DNA of 64,000 nt from Ascaphus truei (Eukaryota > Chordata > Amphibia > Anura > Ascaphidae). Location: NCBI GenBank assembly GCA_036426205.1, contig CM071570.1, positions 2,247,997 through 2,311,996 on the forward strand, written 5' to 3'. The translations under genes and the position numbers were made by a program. Shown piece after piece: positions 31,246 to 42,816 of the stretch (position 1 is the stretch's first letter; the number at the start of each line of letters is the position of its first letter). The notes under the pieces were generated by a model. The model was given only the letters and a program-made list of their open reading frames with translations. It did not search any database and was not told the origin of the DNA.

Positions 31246-33340
31246 GGTATTTCCTTGGTAGAGAGGCAGTTAGTAGGCCTGAACAGACTATTCCCCCAGT
31301 GGTTTTGGAAGAGAGACGGATTATTCCACACGAATCTAAACCAGATCTACCTTCTACCCTCACATGCTAAAGGTGATCATTTGGAGGTCTTTTTTAAAAT
31401 GATTAATAAAGATTTTTGAAGATTAACTCTAAAACAAGGAAAATGCGAATAATCTCACCAAAGAGGAAAAAATAGCATTGAAAGACCTACTGACAATGAA
31501 AACTTTGGTCATAAACCTGCAGATAAAGGAGGGAATAGTACTATTAGACAGAGAGGCATATGACAGAGAATCCCCAGACTTCTAGGATGTAAATCATACA
31601 CCAAATTAAAGACCAACCCATGAGGAAATTCACGGAGGAGCTGAAACAACACCTCTGGACGAGGGAGACAGAACATATTAAATGACAATGAATATCAGTT
31701 TATGTACAGTGACAGATCTAAATTAACCGTGTTTTCTACCATCTACCCAAGGTACATAAAAGTGTAGTCAATCCCCCTGGAGACCTATAGTCTCGGGGAT
31801 TGGCTACTAACGGCCAACCTGTCACTGTACATAGACACATTCCTGTACGAGTATGTAGTGCAGCAGAGGGCATACCTGAGGGACACCACAGATGTGATTA
31901 ACACCCTAACCAAGTAAATGGGAAAAACATTTTCATGTCACTTTGTGATGTTACAGAACAATCGCTCTACACAATTATAGAACACAGAACGGGTGTAGAG
32001 CGATAAAACAGGTACTCATCTAGGGACAAGGACCTCACTGAGACACAGATTGTTTTTATATAGACAGCATTAGATTTATTTAAATCATAATTTCTTTTGG
32101 TACGGAAGGATTACTACTTACAAAAGTGTGTGAACGGCGATGGGGACAGGTTCCGCCCCAGTTTGATCTAACCTATTTATGGCCGTTTGGGAGGAGGAGA
32201 CTATCTGGCCAGTGGCTTCTTGGGGGAAACCTTTGTCCTCTGGCGCGCGTTCATTGATGCTGGCTTTTAATTGAGGGGGGACAGATCTTTAGATGAGTTT
32301 TTTAGCATCTCTAGACAAACGAGAGCAACTTAAAATTCACTAGCAGTTCTAGCAAATCAAGTATCAACTTTTTAGACCTTGTAATCTTTTTGAAGAAAAT
32401 AAATAAAAACAAAAACTTATTTCAAAGAGACTGACAAGAACAACTAATATTAAGATCTAGTTGTCATCTATCCAGGTGGATGGATGGTGTGTCACCTGGA
32501 CAGTTTACCAGGCTGAAAAGGAACTGTAGTGATAATAATGTATACCTTGAACAGCGGAATATCTCAAAAAAGATTTGTGAGAAAGAATATAAGGAAGACA
32601 ACTGAATAGTGCAATAAGGAAAGTGGAGGGCATTAATCGTGATGATTTGCTAAAAAGCAAGGCTAAAAAGAAGAGAGCAATAGGGATTTGACTTTGCCTT
32701 CATCACTATTATAGTGGAGAAGCCAGGTCATAAGGAACATCATTCACAAACACTGGGACATACCTCAGAAATGACCTCCTATTTTGGGTACTGCCATTCC
32801 TGAGAACCTATATCATCTTTAGAAGAGCAAATAATCTTAAGAACAGATTGGCACCCAGTGCATTAAAAAGAGTGACACCAATTCTGAAAGTTGGCTTCAA
32901 ACAGGGAAGGTTTTTTCGGCTGCAACAAATGTAGGGCATGTGAATTCAAAACAGACAGAAAACGAGTTCTGTTCAAATGTGACAAAGGAAGTTTTTCAAA
33001 CAATCATGTCTAACATGTAGGAGTGATCATGTAATCTATGTCCTGAGTGTCCCATGCAAGCTGCAGTACGTTGGCAAAACAGAAGACCTATAGAACTAGA
33101 TACTATAACACTTGTAGTACAAAAGGCAACTAGCCACTCATAGTGTTCCGAACCATTTCCTAGAAAACATCAGGAGACCCTAAAGGATTAACATACATGC
33201 CCATAGAAATGGTCAAACACACTGGCGAGGAGGAGATAGGAATCTTGAACTCATCAAAGAGAATCCTTCTGGATCCACAAACTAGATCCCTCCTCCACAG
33301 GCCTTAATATGGAAATGATATGGCTCCCTTTTTGAAATAA
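31246..33340 (+). pseudogene. Inverted PLE1 copy, ORF2 remnant
   Basis: The sequence is the reverse complement of 27388-29536. It starts at ORF2 residue ~88 (YFLGREAVSRPEQTIPPVVL) and runs to the TAA at 33338. It carries dozens of one- or two-base insertions and deletions but comparatively few substitutions relative to the left arm, so the frame is broken everywhere. It could be a decayed 5'-truncated copy, but the error profile also fits poorly polished long-read sequence. If corrected, this arm might be much closer to the left one. Confidence 0.88.
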
Positions 33341-34523
33341 ACTACTGCACGGACTTCTCCTTATTCTAATGTGGCCTTTCTTTCCCTTCCATTCCTTCTT
33401 CCCTTCAGTGAAAAAGGAAAACTCCGGTACCATATGCGTGTTTATGTCTTTTAGCTTCATATGTTTTTTTAGCTTAAGTTAAGTCTGTAGTCTCAGTGTA
33501 TGTTATAAGAGATTTAATTGTACATATGTCTGTTCGAAAATAATCTTAGTTTTTATGGAACCAAGATATAAAGTATATATACTGAGTACCATTGTCACCT
33601 AACTAATTGGAATAATCTCTATGCTGTAACGCTGCATCATCCCTTTAAAGATGTTGTATACTGCGGCCGATTCTGTAATATGCTGTGAATTCCTATCATT
33701 GGGGTATTCACATCCTTATCACTATGCATATGGCTTAACCTATCACTGAACAATACAAATAATATATATTTTTATAATTAAATTAATCCTTATGATAGAT
33801 GTTTTATAATAGAATTTTAATTATTATATATACTGTTTTTGCAATTTCTTAAATCAACTTTTATTATGAATCAATTTTATCAATTTTGCATAATTGTATA
33901 CCTCTTATCTTCTTCCCCACCTCATCAAGCTTATTTTAATCATACAGTACTTAATTTTTCTACTGGGCTCCTATACCAGTTAATCCCCCCATTCTATCTG
34001 TTTTTATGATGACAATGTGAATACATCCAAACCATGTCCACAGACCCTCAAACTAGCACTGCAGAGGTTAATAAAACCAGTGATTGAATAGGGTATATAA
34101 GCTGTCACTAAGGGGGTTCCATACTCCTGACGAACCAGCATTCTATTGGCGAAACGCGTAAGGTGGACCCGCCCAGGAAGTGAAGGAATTGGTGCTGCAA
34201 GCTGTCAATCTGCTGCCGAACCGAGGTGACGCGACGGAGCTGATCGCACCCACCGGAAGTGACGTATCGCGTCAGGACTCCGCTGGAGGAGATTACCCAC
34301 GCTGATACGTGCAGAGGAAGCCACGGGAGACTGTGGAGAAGCCCATCCGAGACGGCGCGGTGGCGGTAGGCGGGCGCAACCACCCTTACACTCCTTATCA
34401 CTTATACAGTGAATAACGCATATATTGATTTTTAACATTGAGTGCACATTTTAATACTATATAAAGTTTATCCTATACCATTGATCTGCACCATGGAGGT
34501 CTGTTTTTATCTTTCCATGTACG
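33341..34523 (+). mobile_element. Inverted PLE1 copy, 3' untranslated region
   Basis: This is collinear with 26187-27387 on the opposite strand, including the AT-rich section and the GC-rich part with the ribozyme. It shows the same excess of short indels as the ORF2 remnant. Confidence 0.82.
34119..34166 (+). ncRNA. Hammerhead ribozyme, second copy
   Basis: CCATACTC, CTGACGA (34127-34133), GAAA (34151-34154) and CGCGTA are all present in order. The stem II and stem I partners differ from the left copy by small indels (ACCAGC for AGCCAGCC; AGGTGG for GAGTGG), so this copy is weaker as written. Sequencing error could explain the differences. Confidence 0.65.
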
Positions 34524-34957
34524 TTTGTCAACTGACATCCCTTCTAGCTGCTTCCCTGCATATGTCCAGTGATATCCACCTGACTTCACATATCCCGCCA
34601 CTGCACTTATCCTACTAACTTTCTGTGAGTAGGGAGCACACAGGGGCCAAGCATCATATATCACCCTTGAACAAAATTGTTTGCACTTAGTGTGTTTTTT
34701 TCTTTGTTGTTCTTTCCCTACATGCTCCCCCTGGGTTGAGAAAATATCATATGATCATTCGGGACCATTGAAGACAGTCCTTCCAGAGGGTCTAGCAGGG
34801 GTTAACAACCTATATTATACTTTTTTTCTCTATTGTCACTATTTTTAGGCACTATATTATTCTGAATCACTATATGTGTGTTATAATCACTTGTATTTTA
34901 AGTGATCACTAGTATTTATATTAGCGCAGATTTTTCACCAATCACGTGTCACATTTC
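34524..34957 (+). repeat. PLE1 pseudo-LTR, outer right copy (R2 then R1)
   Basis: R2 (34524-34747) and R1 (34748-34957) appear in the order expected at the 3' end of a plus-strand PLE. Homology ends at the ACATT near 34955, immediately before the 9-bp flanking repeat. Confidence 0.8.
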
Positions 34958-34966
34958 TAACTTTAT
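34958..34966. repeat. Target-site duplication of the PLE composite, right copy
   Basis: TAACTTTAT matches 25954-25962 exactly. Confidence 0.7.
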
Positions 34967-35607
34967 TGCAGAAGTAGAACACAACAGGAACTGTGAGGTG
35001 AAGTGTAGCAGAGAGTGCTTCTCTATGTGGGATGCTTCTTTGAGTTAGACTATGGTAAGAGAGAAAGGCCTTACCCAGGGGTTGGATGCAGACAGGTCTG
35101 TACTCACTGTGATCTTAGTGTGGAAAAGGAAGTGAGGGCGGAAGGTCACACTAAAGTGAAGTGAGACTGCTCAAACTGTCAGCAAGACCGGGGGGGGGGG
35201 GGGGGGCGAAAAAAGCCATCTGAACTTGGAGGACTGGAGATGTTGCCGAGGCAACCAGGGGTGTGCAAGGAAAGTACATCCAGTAAGCTAGCAGGCAGAA
35301 CTGCCAAGGAAAGGGGGGGCTGAAACAGAGAAGGCAGACATGGGTATTTCTGTTCCATGACAACAAACATTCAACACTTGTATTGAAAGTCTGCAGAAAC
35401 CACTCAAAACACAAACATATTATTTATCTACAGGTGTCCCTTTCTGTGTTTTTAAAAATACAAATAACAAAATAACATCATCAAATGTGATTGTATGAAG
35501 TATGTTCTGGTTCCAGCCCGTGTTTTCTTCCTGCTATGGCTGCAGTTACCTTGGCCCGAGTTTCTTGTTACTGTGTCAAGTTCTGGAGCTGTCATTTCAG
35601 CCTGTTG
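34967..35607. other. Probable continuation of the LTR split by the PLE, with a poly-G run
   Basis: The sequence continues TGCAGAAGTAGAACACAACA after the duplication and may be the other half of the BEL leader/LTR interrupted at 25954. A G run lies at about 35190-35206. I see no coding frame. Confidence 0.35.
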
Positions 35608-36405
35608 CCTTAGCAACGCCTTCTCTGGCCCCTGAGATAATGTATGACCCTCCATCCTTAGCACTTGGTATGGCCCTGCCTTAGCAATGCCTTCTCTGGC
35701 CCCTGAGATAATGTATGACCCTCCATCCCTAGCACTTGGTATGGCCCTGCCTTAGCAATGCCTTCTCTGGCCCCTGAGATAATGTATGACCCTCCTTCCT
35801 ACACTTGGTATGGCCCTGCTTAGCAATGCCTTCTCTGGCCCTGAGATAATGATAGACCCTCCATCCCTAGCACTGTGTATGGCCTGCCTTAGCAAGCACG
35901 CTTCTCTGGCCCCTGAGATAATGTATGACCCTCCATCCCTAGCACTTGGTATGGCCCTGCCTTAGCAACGCCTTCGGTCTGCCTCCTGAGATAATGTATG
36001 ACCCTCCATCCTAGCACTTGGTATGGCCCTGCCTTAGCAACGCTTCTCCTGGCCCCTGAGATAATGTATGACCTCCATCCCAGCACTTGGTATGGCCCTG
36101 CCTAGGCAACGCCTCTCTCGCCCCTGAGATATGTATGACCCTCCATCCCTAGCACTTGGTATGGCCCCTCTTGCTTAGCCAAATGGGCTTCTCTGGCCGC
36201 CTGAGATATATGTATGAAGACTCCTCCATCCGCTACCTTTGGTATGGCCCTGCCTTAGCAACGCCTTCTCTGGCCCCTGAGATAATGTATGACCCTCCAT
36301 CCCTAGCACTTGGTATGGCCCTGCCTTAGCAACGCCTTCTCTGGCCCCTGAGATAATATATGACCCTCCATCCCCAGCACTTGGTATGGCCCTGCCTTAT
36401 TTCCT
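35608..36405. repeat. 71-bp minisatellite, about 11 units
   Basis: The unit is CTTAGCAACGCCTTCTCTGG, CCCCTGAGATAATGTATGAC, CCTCCATCCCTAGCACTTGG and TATGGCCCTGC. The outer units are clean. Units between about 35820 and 36240 carry many one-base indels. Confidence 0.94.
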
Positions 36406-36509
36406 GTTTGTCAGGCTGCTGCATGATCCTTTCCAAGTTTGCAGCCATTGCTAGGGGTCTATCCCAAATGGCCCTCCCTCATACAGCATTGTTTTTTCAC
36501 TTTCCCCTA

Positions 36510-36800
36510 ATTTATGTGTAGCCATGTGTCCTCTTGGCTACTAATCTGCCCTGCCTAACACATAAACCCGGGTACCAGTGCAGGCAGTGTTAGGGTTAAT
36601 CTGGGTTCCACTGCAGTAAACAACTCCCTTGAGTGACGGGGGGGGAGGGGGCTAAGGCCTGGGTAATGCTGTATCAGGGGCTCAGGCCTAGGACCCTCCC
36701 CCTGGGTACAAAAGGGGTTGCAGATCCAAATTTTAGTGGGTGTTGGAAGCGTTCAATCTCGGTTGAAGCAGTAGCTGCGGAGCTCGTTCCTAACACGATT
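36510..36800 (-). mobile_element. Family B LTR-like repeat, inverted partial copy
   Basis: As reverse complement it reads CCGTCACTCAAGG, then CACTGCCTGCACTGGTACC and a TAGCC..CATGGCTACA end, matching the 3' part of family B copy B2. Its end lies close to the 71-bp array. Confidence 0.45.
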
Positions 36801-38039
36801 CAACTTTGATCAAGATCTTTTGCCTTTGCAGTTTGTGACCGTTATTGATGGGAAAGTTGGTAAAGCAATTTCCATATTAGGAAAAGCTGACCCGCTGGTT
36901 TTTCGTTGTGCGTTATTGTTTTAAATACATTTCCGACAAATTAACTAAATGACCTATTCCATAAAAAATTGTAGACCATTATTGTTGAATAAATATGCTT
37001 TATAAAAAGTTAGGCTATATAAAATTAAAAGCAATATACACCAACAAGTAATATTTTTTAATATATAATTAACGTAACGATAGTAGCGTTTGCTGCGTTC
37101 AGTGTTTGTGGAGCCCAGTTGGCCCATGCTTAAAGATGGCACTATGAATTGCAGGAAAGCCCATTCTCCTATGGCAGAATCCTGTATAAGTGCCACCACC
37201 CTGGCAACTTGCCAGCAGACTTACCTGGGGTGACACAGCTGTCAAGGGTCCCCCACCTCCGGAGAGTGAGAACGGGCCTCGGGCATGGGAGATTTGTGCA
37301 TGGCTCTTTCTCACCTTCGGAACGGGGATCCAGCATCTGCCGGGGGCAGATTAATGGCTGAGGGAGTGGGTTTATTACACGAGGGGGTAGGGTTATCGTA
37401 CAAGACCCTCTGTCATCGGCGCGAGATTTCTGCAGGCGCACGCAGGTAGTGACTGGGGCCGGCGCCATAGCGGGCTGCATCTTGTTCGTGCCGCGCACGC
37501 CCAGCCGCGAGCAGTTGGGACGAGGCCTAAGCCCTGCTTCAAGGATCCCGTTCCGACCCCCACTATGACCTCTGCCTGGAGGCCCCCGGCTCTGTGTAGC
37601 AGCCTTCTCCTGCGCTTTATGTGAGGTTCCCTTATATTGTACTGCTGCTGGCTGTATGGTGGCCACTGTCATGTGTTCTGTACCTTGTCCTATGAAACCC
37701 GCTAGGTTCATAGTTCTCCCGTCTGACTGACTGTAAGCTCTTGTGGTTCATGAGGCTAATTGCCAAGTTTATTATAGTTTATTGTATTTTTAAAGAGTGT
37801 TGATTTGGTACTTTCTGCGACCCCTGAATTGCCATTTCTATACTAAATTGCATAGTTCCTCTATTCACGGTATAATTACTTTTGTTTTTTTATTATAGTT
37901 TTGAGATATAGAAACAATTATTTTACATTTGTAACCATATGTTTATTTATTATATGAACAAACCAAGCAATATGTTAAATGTGTTTCTTTAAATAAATGA
38001 GTTCTGTAGTATTAGATAATACTTACTACCTTTTTTTTT
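36801..38039. other. Unassigned sequence
   Basis: AT-rich flanks surround a GC-rich middle (about 37190-37600). Open frames in the GC-rich part look like composition effects. I recognise no gene or element ends. Confidence 0.35.
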
Positions 38040-38770
38040 TAATCCAAATTTGAATGCAATTTTTTATGAGTTTTTAATACATTGAGCATTTTTTGATTTC
38101 TATAGAAGGTTTTAAACACTTCCCCAGCAGTGCAAGATCTTTGCAACACTTCCCTGTTTGTGATCATTTGTTGCCAATATTCCCAGCAATTTGAGCTGCA
38201 AACTGTAAAAATAGATAATGTTACCATAGTAATATAAGGATACATTGTAGCTGCTGAGTTACACTGACTGAAGGATTGATTTCAAACTGAAAGTCAGCCA
38301 TTTAGTGAACACTGGGGTGCGGGATTTTGCTGATTGATCACGGGAAAATGAATTGATCGGTAGTTTCAGTAATTAGTTTTCAATACAAGGTTTTTTTCTT
38401 TTCTTCTTTCAAACAGCTTGGATTGCGTCTTTAATGCTGCAGACGAAGCAATATCCAACGTGTGTGTTTTTTTAAATAAGTAAATTCGGTACAATGATAA
38501 AAACCCAAAACTTTGAATGACATTTTTAATGTATTATAATGTACCGAGCATTTTTTGTTTCTACAGCAACCATTTACAAAGTCACATCCCCTTCCTCAAC
38601 TAGCTCTAGCACGCCCCTTTCTGAGCCCCGCCCTCACTCTAGCAGTGCACCAATTGTATCTAGTGACTGCCTGGTCATATGATCTTTCCCACAGAACTTT
38701 GCATCCTTGGTCCTCTTCAGCTGCACTGACAGCCATTTAGTGAACCCCCTGAGCCGAATCTTCGCTGATC
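38040..38770. repeat. Diverged tandem pair, about 250 bp each
   Basis: The block at about 38075-38335 (GAGCATTTTTTGATTTCTAT ... CAGCCATTTAGTGAACAC ... GCTGATTGATCAC) recurs at about 38547-38775 (GAGCATTTTTTGTTTCTACA ... CAGCCATTTAGTGAACCC ... GCTGATCGATCAC). The copies have diverged a good deal, so the duplication is old. Confidence 0.65.
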
Positions 38771-39068
38771 GATCACAATTCTTATTACTATCTAATTACT
38801 TATCGGTGTGTGGATTGAATTGATGCACATATTGAAGGAGGAATAAATAAAATAATGTTTTTCCGGCTCAGCTAGCAGGGATCACGTAACTGCTGCCCAA
38901 GTACAAATAAGTCAAATTTGCCGAGATACCAGAACCCCCTTCAGAGGTAAGTAGCACTGGAAGCAGGGGATCCCCGCAGCTGAAATGAATGGGGTTCAGC
39001 TCCAGACACACCCGGCTTCAAACCTATGTAAAAAAAAATACATTTAAAAAGTGCACGAGATGCTCCTT
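38771..39068. mobile_element. Half of a palindromic MITE (family with 40314)
   Basis: AGAGGTAAGTAGCACTGGAA, GCAGGGGATCCCCGCAGCTG and AATGGGGTTCAGCTCCAGA at about 38941-39005 match the right arm of the MITE at 40314-40612. Confidence 0.5.
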
Positions 39069-39569
39069 TAAGGCTAAGGCCCCGCTCCCTCAGTCAGCGT
39101 GCCCGCACTGCAGACAGACGGGGCACTGACAGGCACAGACCGCGATATGCGGTCTGTAGGGAGCCGGAGAGGGAGGCGGTCGGGAGGGGGGGGTTGTGGT
39201 TTGAGCGGAGGGACCCGCTACTCCCCCCCTCCCTCCCTCCACGGGCTCGGTCTCCCAGGCTGCAGGAGGGAGCTGCTGCGGGCTGCTGGAAGGTGAGCAG
39301 CTCCCGCTCCCTCCCCCTTGCCCTACAAATGCCACACACACACACACACACACACATTCCCGCCCCTAATAGGCTCATCAGCGCACCATGTGACACATCA
39401 CCGCTCGGGATCACAATTTTCTTGCATCCCCTGGCGGCTGATGCGTCACAGCGCGTTGGGAGCCGTGCAGCGAGGGGGGACTGGGACCGGCTATTAAAGG
39501 ATACCCCTGCTGGTGAGTTACGCGCACGCGGCCGCGCGCGCCGCCAGACGCAGCGGGACCAAAGCCTTA
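39069..39569. mobile_element. MITE with TAAGGC termini, CpG-rich interior
   Basis: TAAGGCTAAGGCCCCGCT on the left and AGCGGGACCAAAGCCTTA on the right form terminal inverted repeats of about 18 bp. The interior is CpG-rich with a CA microsatellite at 39331-39354. The termini resemble those of the MITE at 59226. No clear target duplication is visible, so the superfamily is open. A CpG-island promoter is an alternative reading. Confidence 0.5.
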
Positions 39570-40313
39570 GGGGAGATCCTGCTGCTACGGGTGTGTCTGA
39601 GTGCTGTGCGTGCTCACCTGTTGTGTTCGGGAGGCCGGAGTCTCCGCGTTGGTATGGGGATTGGCAAGGGACAGGCTTCCAGTCTCGCTGGTGCAGCGGC
39701 TCCATCCTATGGGGATCTGCAGAGGCAGAGAGGAACCCCACAGGATCCCCTTCTAAGTAAGGAAGACAGAGACAGGGAACTTCCTACTATTTATTGGCAG
39801 GCCAGTTGATTCCGTCTCTCGTGCCAGAGAGGTACTCTGTCACACTCTGTTATCCTCCTTCCCTCTTACCTTGCATTGCTATGGTCCCTGACTAGGCCCC
39901 ACACAGGCTTGAGGCCCATGGGGCTAGTCGCCACCTCCTCACCCCCTGATGGGGTGAGGCAGAACCGTCTCGCTCACTCTGGAGCAGGCTACATCCTGGA
40001 ATCACAAAGTATAATTCAGGGACGGAAGCATCTTATATACCCCGGGGGGAGGGGTTACTGACCCTGCCCCAAAACTGGGCAGGTCTGAGGGCAGACCAGG
40101 CATCACCCCACGGTGCTGACACCTGTAACCCCTCCCCCAGGCACGATGCTCCCAGCGGCCCCTAGCCTGCACCTGGTTTGGCTACACTATAACATACCAG
40201 TCAGTAGTGCGCTGCACGACTCCCGTGCTGGCTCATAAGGAGGGATTTAACCCTGACCCTGCCGGCACTTACCAGGACGTATGTGCCAGGGCCGGGAAAC
40301 CCATAGCCAGGGG
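39570..40313. other. Unassigned, possibly LTR-like
   Basis: The general pattern (TTTATTGGCAGGCC, AGGCCCCACACAGGC, CCTGCCCCAAAACTGGGCAG) recalls families A and B but is not close enough to assign. No coding frame. Confidence 0.3.
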
Positions 40314-40612
40314 CCCCATTCATTTCAGCTCCGGGGACCCCCTGCTTCCGGAAATACTTACCTCTGGCGTAGGTGCCGACAGCTGCTCTGGCTCAACAAG
40401 CAGAACTTTCACGTTTAAAGCTCCCGCGTCACGTGGGACAATTGGAAGCCGCGCCGATGATGTCACAGCGTCATGTTGGTTCGCAGGGCGGTAAATCTTT
40501 GAAGAGCGGACATATTGTGAACCCTGGTAGCTGAGGAGAGCGGCTTCTGGCACCTAGTTAGGAGTTAAGTATCTCCGGAAGCAGGGGTCACCGGAGCTGG
40601 AATTAATGGGGT
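40314..40612. mobile_element. Palindromic MITE, about 300 bp
   Basis: The left arm (CCCCATTCATTTCAGCTCCG, then CCCCCTGCTTCCGGAAATAC) pairs with the right arm (GTATCTCCGGAAGCAGGGGT, then CCGGAGCTGGAATTAATGGG). Pairing continues inward through AGGTGCCGACAGCTGCTCT. Half copies occur near 38941 and 57950. Confidence 0.7.
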
Positions 40613-42816
40613 TCAGCTCCAGAGACCCCCCCGCTTCAATAATATATATAAAAAGTTGCATTAAAATGCTGCCTTGAATTGCCGCTTTAATGCACAGTAC
40701 CAAGATGAGTGACCTCCTTAAACAAAGCCCGACTCAGCATTGTGAGAAGTGCACAGGAGCGTGTCACTCACCTGCAATCATCACCAGGAACTATTTCACA
40801 TTCTTAAATGTCCAGAAGCCTCCTGCAATAAACCCAGCAATGTATTTACACCATCACCTCCCGTATATACGCGCTCAGAACTGAGGGCCTTTCATTTCAT
40901 ATTCTGAATGAAGGAGTAACTGCCACCAGCCTTAACCACGGGCAGTAACCGCCAACATTTAAAGGGATGCGTGCTGGCGTATTTATTGTGCATGTGCTAC
41001 AGTATTTAAATGGACAGGAAGCAAAAGGTGACACTGTGTGAGTGTGCATGTCATTACCCAGAATCCCCGGCTGCAGTGAAAGCGTCGTATGCCACGAGAC
41101 AATGGGGAAAGGCCGGTGTGTGACCAATCTTAGACGGATGAATGTGCGCACACGTGGGCGCCACAGTATTTCCATATTTCAATGTCATTTATTTTTCTTC
41201 AGGTTATCATCCTTAACCCTTTCACGACCAGAAGGGGCCTGCAAGACACTGCTTTGCAAGCCCACCTGGCAGCGGAAAGGTTCAAATATCCTTTTTGGCG
41301 TCCTTTTAAACATTGTCTTTGCAGCTGGAGACCTTCAGATCAGGAGAAGTAAGAGGACCCTCACATCCACTCTGCACTAACAGCTCCGCCTGATCTGCGT
41401 TGACGTGAACCTCTGTCAGAGACGCGCAGGCTTTGCGTGAATACGTTTCTTGCTCATGAATTAAGCAATTTATCCAATTTGGAGGAAGAACAATAAGTCT
41501 GGAACCACGGACCCACCCCGAGGCCGCACATATCCCGGGGCTCGGGGTAACAGGGACATCGCTCAGCTTTCACTACACAGGACGTTCCTCTGAAACGATC
41601 AAATAAATAATCTGTCTGTTTCTGTTCCACATATATTCAAAACATCTGACATGTACAAAGTGTGTCACTAATTAAAGTAGGTAGTGTAATGTCCACAACC
41701 TCCATGTGTCGTACAGATGCGGCTCGAGTTATGTCCCCCAGAGCCGCGGGAAATAAATCAGTTTGCAGCTCGGGGAGGATGAAGCCACGGCAAACCCTGT
41801 GACAAGAGTTTGCCCAGAGAGCTGGACCGCAGCATATAATGTACTGTACTCTGGAGACGTGCTAATCTGTCCCATAAAGTCACAACACCATAAAAAAACT
41901 TTGTATTATTTGTAACAAAAATAAATATATGTAAATTTCTCTTCAATTTTTTATGCAGACCAGAGCGAAAAATCGATTATTTTTGCCACGTTTCGCAAAC
42001 TTTTTGGCACATTCTTTGTGAATGATTTGGCCAAAGTTGATAATATTGAAGCGTTTGTTGCTGTTTCCAACTTGTTACCAGCCATGGATGTCCTGTAGCA
42101 TTGTCCAAAAACTATTCTGAAGATGGCTAGGAGAATACACTTCTAGTTTTGAAGACTGACAAACAGTCTTATCACCAAAAGGCCTAAAGGTTATAAAAGC
42201 TCTCTAGGGATTTTAAAATGGGACCACTTTTAGGTGTCCCTTTTTGAAGGTGTTAGTAAGCTATAATTAACATATTAAATGTGTCACTGTGTAGGAGAAG
42301 CACAATTATCTGAGTAACAGCCCAGGCATGTGAATGCAAAAAAGCCTCCCAAGAAACCCTGCAAGGGACAGAGTTTGGTGTTTAACCCTTTCACTCCCGT
42401 TGTATTGCAGATGTTACCAACATTTTTGTGTCCTGTGCAGACATGTAAGTTACAGAACTACCAGCACCAGCAACTATTTACAGATTGTCACACTATCTGT
42501 ACCACCAGCTTTATCACAACGGTATGTACCTCTGTCTTTTCTTTTTACTAATTGCAGTTTAACCCTAAAAATACCTTGTATTCACTCTGTTTTCTCTCCC
42601 ACACCAACCCCAGCCTTAGAAGTCCCAGGAGCATGTTGAACCAGTTTGTATGACCTTGAGTAACCCCAGTGGTACTTATTGTGATGATGTGGGCAATTTG
42701 GCTTCTATAATAAAGGGTACGCCCAGGCATTGCCCCTATATGTCTGGATGGATACTCAGGGGTTAACCCTGCATATCCATCCTTATGTGACTCATCTAGC
42801 CCAAATTCATGTATGT
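40613..42816. other. Unassigned sequence
   Basis: This is 2.2 kb of average composition with only short frames. I found no array, terminal repeats, tRNA-like structure or recognisable domain. Confidence 0.4.

Larger units (their letters stand above)
25961..34957. mobile_element. Head-to-head Penelope-like element composite (PLE1)
   Basis: A minus-strand PLE (ORF1, ORF2, 3' region) occupies 25961-31245 and a plus-strand copy lacking ORF1 and the first ~88 codons of ORF2 occupies 31246-34957. Their 5' sides meet at 31243-31245 with AAA shared by both partners. Terminal repeat blocks occur at both outer ends and next to the junction. A 9-bp direct repeat flanks the pair. Known Penelope insertions often carry an inverted, 5'-truncated second copy, and this locus fits that pattern. 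Confidence 0.85.

Noticed and set aside
31164..31370. 68-codon plus-strand frame starting before the PLE junction
   Set aside because: It fuses terminal-repeat sequence to the truncated ORF2 remnant by chance.
39094..39741. Overlapping frames of 188 and 215 codons on opposite strands
   Set aside because: Both run through a CpG-rich MITE-like region and have no recognisable domain.
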